Of a stretch of 11,470 nt of DNA, positions 1 through 5,694 are shown in pieces. Location: NCBI GenBank assembly GCA_902495265.1, contig CABUWR010000022.1:1-11470 (forward strand), in the 5' to 3' direction. A program made the translations under genes and the position numbers. The notes below the pieces were generated by a model, which was not told where the DNA came from, ran no database searches, and saw only the letters and a program-made list of their open reading frames with translations. Position 1 is the stretch's first letter; each line of letters starts with the position of its first letter. This DNA comes from an uncultured Collinsella sp. Its GTDB lineage: Bacteria > Actinomycetota > Coriobacteriia > Coriobacteriales > Coriobacteriaceae.

Positions 1-10
1 CAGTCCCAAC

Positions 11-33
11 TGATATAGGAAACATCTATATCA
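11..33. promoter_or_regulatory. Inverted repeat TGATATAG-N7-CTATATCA, candidate LysR-type operator
   Basis: The arms at 11-18 and 26-33 are a perfect 8-bp inverted repeat with a 7-nt spacer. The core contains T-N11-A (T16 to A28), the arrangement typical of LysR-family regulator sites. It lies about 87 bp before the MetE-like start, in the AT-richest part of the window, with possible -10 hexamers just downstream (TATAAA at 40-45, TATATT at 48-53). I see no convincing -35. No regulator gene is visible; it could lie left of the window. The repeat is seen directly; its role as an operator is inferred. Confidence 0.45.
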
Positions 34-65
34 AACTGTTATAAATGTATATTTTACGATGGCCA

Positions 66-79
66 TATGAGCGCTCATA
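66..79. promoter_or_regulatory. Perfect 14-bp palindrome TATGAGCGCTCATA
   Basis: TATGAGC and GCTCATA meet without a spacer, giving a perfect palindrome 40 nt before the MetE-like start codon. It lies downstream of the AT-rich candidate -10 region, so it would fall in or near the 5' end of the transcript. It could be a repressor operator. It has no T-run after it and does not look like a terminator. Confidence 0.35.
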
Positions 80-119
80 CTCTGTCCCAGTAAAGCAACC
101 AATGCAAAGGGAGATATCT

Positions 120-1253
120 ATGAGCATTTCGATTCAGCCGAACGCGCCGTTTCGCGCCGATATTGTCGGCAGTTTTCTTCGCCCGCAGGCCGTAAAGGAC
201 GCCCGCGCTGCCTATGCTGCGGGCACACTCGACGCCGCCGGCCTTAAGGCCGTCGAGGACGATGCCATTCGCGATTTGGTGGCAAAGCAGAAGGCCGCTG
301 GCCTGCAGGTGATTACCGATGGCGAGTTCCGCCGCAGCTACTGGCATCTCGATTTTATGTGGGGTCTCAACGGCATTGAACGCCGTACCTCGCGTACGGG
401 CTATATGTTCCACGACGAGGAGACTACCGCCGACACCGCCATGGTGACCGGCCCCATCAGCGGCGAGAACCACCCCTTCGTCGAGCACTTTAAGTTCGTC
501 AAGGCACTTGAGGGCGAGGGCCACGTTGCACGCCAGACCATCCCGGCGCCTATCCAGACGTTCTCTGAGGTCACGCTCGATCGCTGCGACGGCCAGCAGG
601 AGAGCCTGCGCGCTGTCTATAAGACCGATGAGGAACTTGCCGACGCCATTGCGGCCGCTTATCGCACGGTGATCGCCGACCTGTACGCAGCAGGTTGCCG
701 CAACATCCAGTTTGATGACTGCACCTGGGGCATCTACTGCGATACCGACTTTGTCGCCAAAACCGGCATGAGCCCGGTCGACCTGCAAAAGGTAAGCGAG
801 TTGGGCGTGGCGCTCAACAACGCCGCCATCGAGGGCAAGCCCGATGACCTGGTCATTAACACACACGTGTGCCGTGGTAACTACCATTCTACCTATGCCT
901 TCGAGGGCGGCTATGACCCCATCGCGCCGTACCTGTTCGCAAACGAGGATGTCGACGCATTTTACCTGGAGTTCGATACGCCGCGCGCCGGTGGTTTTGA
1001 GCCGCTGAAGTATGTTGCCCCCGGCAAGAAGGTCGTGTTGGGCCTGGTAACCACCAAGGCCGCTGAGCTTGAGGACGAGGATGTCATCGTCGAGCGTATT
1101 CACGAGGCTGCAAAGTACGTGCCGCTCGAGAACCTGTATCTGTCGCCCCAGTGCGGCTTTGCCAGCTGCGAGATTGGCAACAAGCTGACCGAGGACGAGC
1201 AATGGGCAAAGATCGCGCTGGTCAAGCGCGTTGCCGAGCGCGTTTGGAAATAG
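120..1253 (+). CDS. MetE C-terminal-type cobalamin-independent methyltransferase (YxjG/YxjH-like)
   Basis: A 377-residue protein of the methionine synthase II family (COG0620) that corresponds only to the catalytic C-terminal barrel of MetE. The zinc-ligand pattern of MetE is present: H249 and C251 (NTHVCRGN), E284 (FYLEFD) and C345 (SPQCGF). Other family blocks are ITDGEFRR at 65-72 and FDDCTWG at 198-204. The start at 120 is chosen because AAGGGAG at 107-113 lies 6 nt upstream; upstream in-frame codons have no such site. Stand-alone proteins of this size, such as Bacillus YxjG/YxjH, are thought to methylate homocysteine or related thiols from a donor other than the full MetE substrate system. 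The donor here cannot be read from sequence. It is cytosolic. It shares its strand with the uracil permease 122 bp downstream, with no clear terminator between them, so read-through is possible. Confidence 0.88.
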   Translation: MSISIQPNAPFRADIVGSFLRPQAVKDARAAYAAGTLDAAGLKAVEDDAIRDLVAKQKAAGLQVITDGEFRRSYWHLDFMWGLNGIERRTSRTGYMFHDEETTADTAMVTGPISGENHPFVEHFKFVKALEGEGHVARQTIPAPIQTFSEVTLDRCDGQQESLRAVYKTDEELADAIAAAYRTVIADLYAAGCRNIQFDDCTWGIYCDTDFVAKTGMSPVDLQKVSELGVALNNAAIEGKPDDLVINTHVCRGNYHSTYAFEGGYDPIAPYLFANEDVDAFYLEFDTPRAGGFEPLKYVAPGKKVVLGLVTTKAAELEDEDVIVERIHEAAKYVPLENLYLSPQCGFASCEIGNKLTEDEQWAKIALVKRVAERVWK

Positions 1254-1323
1254 CGGTAACGTTCGCAGGTGACGGCGCGTGCGAGACATGGCGTATCGCG
1301 TACAATGGTTCGGATCGTATCGT

Positions 1324-1349
1324 TCGGGCAGGTTATCCGATATGCCCGA
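1324..1349 (+). promoter_or_regulatory. Weak hairpin in the leader of the uracil permease gene
   Basis: TCGGGCA (1324-1330) and TGCCCGA (1343-1349) form a 7-bp stem with a 12-nt loop, 26 nt before the permease start codon. A possible -10 (TACAAT at 1301-1306) lies just upstream without a recognisable -35. I do not see the conserved PyrR binding-loop sequence known from Bacillus pyr leaders, nor a T-run, so a pyrimidine attenuator is not supported. The hairpin may be chance in GC-rich DNA. Confidence 0.2.
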
Positions 1350-1375
1350 TCGCCCTTCCATTCGAAAGGACATCC

Positions 1376-2710
1376 ATGTCCCAATCCTCGACGCCCGCCG
1401 TCACCGATGCCATCTACGATGCGTCGTCGCTCGGCCGCCCGCGCATGTTCCTGCTCGGTCTGCAGCACCTGTTTGCCATGTTTGGCGCCACCGTGCTGGT
1501 GCCCGTGCTCACCGGTCTCTCGGTTTCGGCGACGCTTTTGTTTGCCGGCCTGGGCACGCTGCTGTTCCACTTCCTGTCGCGCGGTAAGGTGCCGGCATTT
1601 TTGGGCTCATCGTTTGCCTTTATTGCCGGTTATGCCGCCATCGCGCCCAACGGCGAGGCCGAGCTTTTGCCCTACGCTTGCCTGGGCGTAGCTTGTGCCG
1701 GCCTGCTCTATCCGGTGCTGGCGGCCCTGTTCCGCGCGTTTGGCGCCAAGCGCGTCATGCGCTTCTTCCCGCCGGTGGTGACTGGCCCTATCGTCATTTC
1801 CATCGGTCTGATTCTGGCAAGCTCCGCTATTGCCAACTGCCAGACCAATTGGTTCGTCGCCGTTATCGCCGTGGCAGTGATCGTCATCTGCAACATCTGG
1901 GGCCGCGGCATGGTCAAGATCGTGCCGATCCTGCTGGGCGTTGCGGTGAGCTATGCCGTTGCGACTGCGCTCGGCGAGGTTGATTTCTCGGGCGTTGCCG
2001 CCGCTCCGTGGGTCGGTCTGCCCATCGTGTGGGATAACACCGTGTTTGCGCTCTTTGGGCCGCAGTTCGATAGCGGCCTTGCCACGACGGCCATCATCAC
2101 CATTATGCCGCTGGCATTTGCGACCATGATCGAGCATATCGGTGATATCTCGGCTATCGGCTCCACTTGCGAGCGTAACTACATCGCCGATCCTGGCCTG
2201 CATCGCACGCTGCTCGGCGACGGCCTTGCCACGATCCTGGCTTCGCTCTTTGGCGCTCCGGCCAACACCACGTATGGTGAGAACACCGGCGTGCTTGCCC
2301 TGACGCGCGTGTTTGACCCGCGCGTGATTCGCATTGCCGCGTGCTGCGCCATCGTGCTTTCGTTCTGCCCCAAGTTCGCGGCTGTCATTGCGGCCATGCC
2401 GGCGTGTGTTATCGGCGGCGTGTCGCTTGTGCTCTATGGCATGATCAGCGCCGTGGGCGTTCGCAACCTCATCGAGAACCAGGTCGATTTCCAGAACAAC
2501 CGCAACGTGCTGGTGGCCGCTCTGGTGCTCGTGCTTTCACTCGGCATTGCCTATAGCACCGCCGGTGCCATCGTGCTGGAGCTGGGCGGCGTGACGATTT
2601 CGCTTTCCGGTCTTGCCGTGGGCTCGCTGGTGGGTATCGTGCTCAACGCGATTCTGCCTGGTAACGACTTTGAGTTCGATGTCTCTGAGCTTGAGGAGGC
2701 TGCTGAGTAG
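1376..2710 (+). CDS. uraA: Uracil permease, NCS2 family (UraA-like)
   Basis: A 444-residue, very hydrophobic inner-membrane protein with the 14-segment NCS2 pattern, expected to import uracil by proton symport for pyrimidine salvage. Family motifs are visible: FLGSSFAFI at 75-83, the segment around E253 (ATMIEHIGD), and the signature ANTTYGENTGVLALTR at 296-311 with E302. E253 and E302 correspond by a constant offset of 12 to uracil-binding E241 and E290 of E. coli UraA. The third UraA contact, H245, is D257 here. The start is set by GAAAGGA at 1364-1370, 5 nt before ATG 1376; the longer open frame upstream overlaps the preceding gene and lacks family similarity. The acidic C-terminus (DFEFDVSELEEAAE) is cytosolic. 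A strong terminator follows at once. Substrate preference for uracil over xanthine is inferred from the TTYGEN signature. Confidence 0.92.
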   Translation: MSQSSTPAVTDAIYDASSLGRPRMFLLGLQHLFAMFGATVLVPVLTGLSVSATLLFAGLGTLLFHFLSRGKVPAFLGSSFAFIAGYAAIAPNGEAELLPYACLGVACAGLLYPVLAALFRAFGAKRVMRFFPPVVTGPIVISIGLILASSAIANCQTNWFVAVIAVAVIVICNIWGRGMVKIVPILLGVAVSYAVATALGEVDFSGVAAAPWVGLPIVWDNTVFALFGPQFDSGLATTAIITIMPLAFATMIEHIGDISAIGSTCERNYIADPGLHRTLLGDGLATILASLFGAPANTTYGENTGVLALTRVFDPRVIRIAACCAIVLSFCPKFAAVIAAMPACVIGGVSLVLYGMISAVGVRNLIENQVDFQNNRNVLVAALVLVLSLGIAYSTAGAIVLELGGVTISLSGLAVGSLVGIVLNAILPGNDFEFDVSELEEAAE

Positions 2711-2735
2711 CAGCTGTGTTCAGCTAGAACAAGAT

Positions 2736-2773
2736 ATGGTGCCCATGCGTATATGCGCGTGGGCACCATTTTT
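2736..2773 (+). terminator. Rho-independent terminator of the uracil permease
   Basis: The stem ATGGTGCCCA (2736-2745) / TGGGCACCAT (2760-2769) is perfect, and the loop extends it by four more pairs (one G-U) to give about 14 bp around TATATG. It is followed by TTTT at 2770-2773. It lies 26 nt after the permease stop and overlaps the stop codon of the convergent esterase by two bases. It may also act on the opposite strand, though the T-run there is poor. Confidence 0.9.
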
Positions 2774-3434
2774 AATGCGTCAGTATCCAGTGGATGCCGC
2801 GGGCCATGCGCAAGTCGGTTTGGGCAAAGTGGTTGCCGGGGTTGAGCTCCAGCGTTGTTGGGATGCCGCGCTCGATGAGTAGCTCTTCCATTGCGCGCGT
2901 GTCGTCGAGTGCATGCCGCATCATGCGGTTGGGCGTCTTGGTTTCCTTTTTGCCGAGTGACAGGTAGACGGCTTGCGGGCTGCCGGCAAAAGGGGCCGTG
3001 CTGGCACGGTCGACAAAGTCGGGAAACCATAGCGACCCCGATGCACTTGCGGCGCGGTCAAAGGCATCGGTTTGCCAGAGGGCCCAAAGCGAAAAGAGAC
3101 CCGCCAGCGAATAACCGGCAATGCCACGCCAAACAGGTGGCTGTGGGAGCGACGACTCGACCTGGGGGATTATCTGATTCAGCAGCTCATCAAGAAAATC
3201 GGCAGCTTGGCCGCCGAAAGGCTCGGCATCGCGTACGGTCCCGTCGCATGCCCAGGGGCTCAGCTCACGATTCCAATCGAGCCCGCCAATGGCTACAAGG
3301 GTGAACGGTGGGCAGTCGAGCTCTCGGCAGCGGTCATAAACATCACTACCGTCGCCCATGACCACGGGAAGGTAGATGACGGGCGCACCTTCCGTGTGTT
3401 CCGAATGAACGGTTATCTGCTTTTGCGCTTCCAA
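2772..3434 (-). CDS. Putative alpha/beta-hydrolase esterase (IroE/BesA/Fes-type, PF00756-like)
   Basis: A 220-residue protein with the putative-esterase fold of the enterobactin/trilactone hydrolase type. The nucleophile elbow is GYSLAG at 107-112 with S109; the likely catalytic His is H202 in PGNHF; E164 in SLGKKET fits the acid position of this subgroup. The block DWNRELSPW (53-61) is typical of the family. There is no signal peptide, so it is cytosolic. The open frame is closed upstream by TGA at 3447-3449, and the only plausible initiator is TTG at 3434-3432, preceded by an AGAGAAG-like ribosome site about 6 nt upstream. The substrate is unknown: no siderophore genes are visible nearby, so a ferric-siderophore role is not supported by context. 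It is the last gene of the leftward run and has a terminator between it and the surface gene upstream. Confidence 0.78.
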   Translation of the reverse strand: MEAQKQITVHSEHTEGAPVIYLPVVMGDGSDVYDRCRELDCPPFTLVAIGGLDWNRELSPWACDGTVRDAEPFGGQAADFLDELLNQIIPQVESSLPQPPVWRGIAGYSLAGLFSLWALWQTDAFDRAASASGSLWFPDFVDRASTAPFAGSPQAVYLSLGKKETKTPNRMMRHALDDTRAMEELLIERGIPTTLELNPGNHFAQTDLRMARGIHWILTH

Positions 3435-3546
3435 GGCAGGCTTCTCTCAGTGTTGTGATATCGGCAGCCCCAATTGTCGCACGCCAGCGTATGCCGGTTG
3501 GGCTAGACCAAAGACAATCTCGTGCATCCCCTGCGGACGCATATGG

Positions 3547-3584
3547 AAAACGCCACCGCCGGAGGGGAGCTCGGCGGTGGCGTT
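3547..3584 (-). terminator. Rho-independent terminator of the distal surface-protein gene
   Basis: A perfect 12-bp stem AACGCCACCGCC (3549-3560) / GGCGGTGGCGTT (3573-3584) with a 12-nt loop. Read on the - strand, the stem is followed by TTTTCC (from the AAAA at 3547-3550). It lies 57 nt past the stop of the surface gene. From here to the esterase start (3435-3546) I see no gene; the esterase promoter must lie there, but no good -35/-10 pair stands out. Confidence 0.85.
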
Positions 3585-3641
3585 GTTAAACGGTGCTGGG
3601 GCTCGGGGCCTTCGCGGGAGCTGCCATGTGCGCAGAGGCGT

Positions 3642-5423
3642 CTAAGAACGCTTACGGCTCGCCATGGTGCCTGCGGCGATAGCGGCTGTTCCCGCAAGGA
3701 CGGTTGCCACGATGGCCGCACCCGAGGTGTCGCCGGTTGCCGCGAGCACGCCGGTAGTCTTGGCTTTCGTGGTTGAAGCCGCAACGGCCTTGGTCGGCTT
3801 TGAGCCCTCAGGCTTGGGGTTCTGCTTGGACTCCGCGGGCTTGCTTTCTGCGGGCTTGGTCTCGTCGGGCTTGGGGTCTTCCGGCTTGGCTACCTCGGGA
3901 GGTGCGATGGTCGTACTTTTGGCGACTGCTTTGATATAGAGGGAGTCGACCGTGGCGTCGCCCGTGCCGATGGCTTGGCCTGCCTCGTAGATGCCGTCAC
4001 GGAGCTTGCGATAGTCAATGACCTTGCCGCCTTCGGGCGTCTGGATGGCGGCGTTCTCAATCTTGATGGTGCCGATTGTCTTGCCGTCAGCGCTCAGGGC
4101 ACGGGCAAAGATTGCCGCTGTATCTCCTTCGGCCGTTACTTTGCTGCGGATGATCGAGATGACTGCGGGTGTGACGCCCTCGCTGGTCTGGGCGATGATG
4201 CCGATGTTCTCGCCTTGGGGTTCGCGCCTCGTCTCGCCATCTTGGTTTTCGTTGTAGGGGATGGGGCCGTCGCCGTTCTCGACATAGCGGGCTATGGCCT
4301 TGACAACGGAGTCGCTGATGTAGATGTGGCCGCCCTTCTCGTTGGGTCGATCGTTTCTGGTGGAGAATGCAGCCGAAACCTCGCCTTCCGCGAATGCATC
4401 CACGATCGAGCCGTTCTTGATGACGATGTCATCCCCGTCGGCGAGGAGTGCGATAGCTTGGCCGTCGCCCTCGCTTGTACGGACCGTCACGGTCGCGTGG
4501 TCGAGCGTAATGCCCTTGTAGCCATAGACGCCATATTTAGCACTGCTTGCATTAAGGGAGGCGTTCGTGACCGTGAGACTGCCCTCAGCGTCGACGGCAA
4601 GAGTTTCCTTGGAGCTCGCCTCGACCTGGCTGCCGCCCGAGATATCGATGTTGCCGCCAGCCCAAATCGCCACGTCCTTGATAGGGCTTGCCTCTACCGT
4701 GCCGCCGCCCTTGATGGTGAGGTTTCTCCCGGCAACGATTCCCTGATCCTCGGTAGCCTTGGCGGTGACGGCTCCGCTGTCGTCAATCGTGATATTGCCG
4801 TTTGCCCTGATGCCATCCGATGCACCCGTGGCGTTGACGTTGCCCGAACCTTTGATAGCGAGATCACCTCCGGCATTGATGGCATCAAACCCAGTGCTCG
4901 TGGCGTTGACGGATCCGGCTCCGTCGATGTTGATATTACCCGTGGAGAGGATAGCGTCCTCAGTAGATGTCACGCTGAGCGTGCCGCCCTCGTCGCCTTG
5001 GATATTGAGCTCGGCATTCTCGTTAGTGCCATGAGAAACGTTGATGCTTTCGATCCATTCGGCAGTGACGATGTTGGTTCCCGAGTAATTCACGTTGAGC
5101 TTGCCTGCGGCCTGGATCTCGCCGCCGTTATAGTTGTTGAGCTTCAAGTCGTCGGCGCCGTCCCACGACCAGGTACCGGCCTCGTCGCTCGCCGCGGTGT
5201 TGTACTTGTTGCCGCCGACCTTGACCCATTCCGCTGCGAGCGAGACGCTCGGCATGAGCAGCGAGCTCACCGTGAGCGCGCACACGGCGCCCGAGACGAT
5301 GCGGCGCGTCACGCGGCGCCGGCTGCCGTGCGCGAGTCCTATGCGACGGCGAACGTCGGGTTCGGCAACATGGGTTCCGGCGGTAGTGTCATTGCGTTTG
5401 GGGGTCGTGAACAAGGCTGCCAT
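3642..5423 (-). CDS. Wall-anchored beta-helix surface protein, carbohydrate-binding-domain type (distal copy)
   Basis: A 593-residue secreted protein. Residues 1-41 are a long basic n-region (RRR at 25-27, RRRVTRR at 35-41), 42-60 are hydrophobic and the likely cleavage is after SLA at 61-63. Residues about 160-310 are rungs of 23-24 residues with the pattern G-N-I-x-I-x-G-x-G-x-V-x-A, as expected for a right-handed parallel beta-helix; this resembles the Cthe_2159/DUF4353 carbohydrate-binding proteins. Residues 500-557 are a Lys/Pro/Glu-rich wall spacer, then LAATGD (560-565), a hydrophobic segment and RKRS: a sortase signal of the LAxTG type described for class E sortases. No catalytic site is seen. 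The start is set by GGGAG five nt before ATG 5423, at the same spacing as in the paralogue. The ligand (glycan or host surface) is unknown; the carbohydrate-binding label rests on family resemblance only. Confidence 0.8.
   Translation of the reverse strand: MAALFTTPKRNDTTAGTHVAEPDVRRRIGLAHGSRRRVTRRIVSGAVCALTVSSLLMPSVSLAAEWVKVGGNKYNTAASDEAGTWSWDGADDLKLNNYNGGEIQAAGKLNVNYSGTNIVTAEWIESINVSHGTNENAELNIQGDEGGTLSVTSTEDAILSTGNINIDGAGSVNATSTGFDAINAGGDLAIKGSGNVNATGASDGIRANGNITIDDSGAVTAKATEDQGIVAGRNLTIKGGGTVEASPIKDVAIWAGGNIDISGGSQVEASSKETLAVDAEGSLTVTNASLNASSAKYGVYGYKGITLDHATVTVRTSEGDGQAIALLADGDDIVIKNGSIVDAFAEGEVSAAFSTRNDRPNEKGGHIYISDSVVKAIARYVENGDGPIPYNENQDGETRREPQGENIGIIAQTSEGVTPAVISIIRSKVTAEGDTAAIFARALSADGKTIGTIKIENAAIQTPEGGKVIDYRKLRDGIYEAGQAIGTGDATVDSLYIKAVAKSTTIAPPEVAKPEDPKPDETKPAESKPAESKQNPKPEGSKPTKAVAASTTKAKTTGVLAATGDTSGAAIVATVLAGTAAIAAGTMASRKRS
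4515..4937 (-). repeat. Coding repeat: beta-helix rungs of 69-72 bp in the distal surface gene
   Basis: Residues 163-304 can be laid out as about six successive 23-24-residue rungs, beginning NINIDGAGSVNA, DLAIKGSGNVNA, NITIDDSGAVTA, NLTIKGGGTVEA, NIDISGGSQVEA and SLTVTNASLNA. The similarity is at protein level; at DNA level the units have drifted apart, so slippage between them is not obvious. Confidence 0.7.
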
Positions 5424-5520
5424 GGTTGCTCCCGTTCTCATAGGGCCTATACGACTAGATTCAGCGTATCTGCTGGATGTTGCCGGCGGTAGTGCCGTTT
5501 GGAGGGCAAAATGGCCAAAA
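5424..5520 (-). promoter_or_regulatory. Leader/promoter region of the distal surface gene (duplicated)
   Basis: This stretch aligns closely with 7480-7575 before the paralogue. Shared blocks include the run GGCGGTAGTGCCGTTTGG (+ strand), GGAGGGCAAAATG, TATCTGC-GGATGT, and the near-palindrome ATAGGGCCTAT (5440-5450) just before the GGGAG ribosome site. Neither copy shows a clear consensus -35/-10 pair, so the promoter is inferred from position and conservation. Confidence 0.5.
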
Positions 5521-5559
5521 TGGGGGAGAAATAGGCCGCACGCCGGCGCAGGGACCGGC

Positions 5560-5601
5560 GCTAAAAGAAAAGCGCGGGGCCGCATGGCGACTCCGCGCTT
5601 T
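5560..5601 (-). terminator. Copied permease terminator, now downstream of the proximal surface gene
   Basis: An 11-bp stem (5569-5579 with 5591-5601, one G-U pair) with an 11-nt loop. On the - strand the arm ends CCGCGCTTT and runs into TCTTTTAG. It is homologous to the terminator at 7626-7660 that follows the intact permease, with nearly the same stem. In its new place it lies 94 nt past the stop of the surface gene at 5695. Confidence 0.88.
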
Positions 5602-5627
5602 ATTGTTCAGCTTTTGCAGCCTTGCCC

Positions 5628-5672
5628 TTACGCTACGAAGAAGTAGACGAGGAAGGCAAGGGCCGCGATCCA
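5628..5672 (-). pseudogene. Remnant of the purine permease 3' end (14 codons + stop)
   Basis: Read on the - strand this encodes WIAALAFLVYFFVA and stop, identical in protein to the last 14 residues of the permease at 7687-8997. Only three of 45 bases differ: CTC to CTT (Leu), GCA to GCG (Ala), and stop TAG to TAA. Upstream of the Trp codon the match ends. It has no start and cannot be a gene; it marks the breakpoint of the duplication. Confidence 0.9.
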
Positions 5673-5694
5673 CCCGTCCCGTGCGAAAAAGTGT

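Noticed and set aside
75..1373. Long - strand open frame opposite the MetE-like gene
   Set aside because: A GC-codon shadow: no family motifs or ribosome site, and the + strand gene has clear zinc-ligand motifs.
1254..1375. Pyrimidine attenuator or PyrR-binding leader before uraA
   Set aside because: Only a 7-bp hairpin without T-run or the conserved PyrR loop sequence.
4515..4937. Regular ~70-bp periodicity that could suggest CRISPR or tandem satellite DNA
   Set aside because: The period follows protein rungs of 23-24 residues; the DNA units are too diverged and there are no constant repeats with unique spacers.
5300..5330. Twin-arginine (Tat) export signal, from the RR before the hydrophobic core of the surface proteins
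   Set aside because: The sequence RRIVSGAV / RRIVCGLT does not fit the S-RR-x-F-L-K pattern, and wall-anchored beta-helix proteins normally use Sec.
3975..5492. 505-codon + strand open frame opposite the distal surface gene
   Set aside because: Antisense shadow of a gene with signal peptide, rung repeats and sorting signal. The same shadow recurs in broken form opposite the paralogue (5998-6678).
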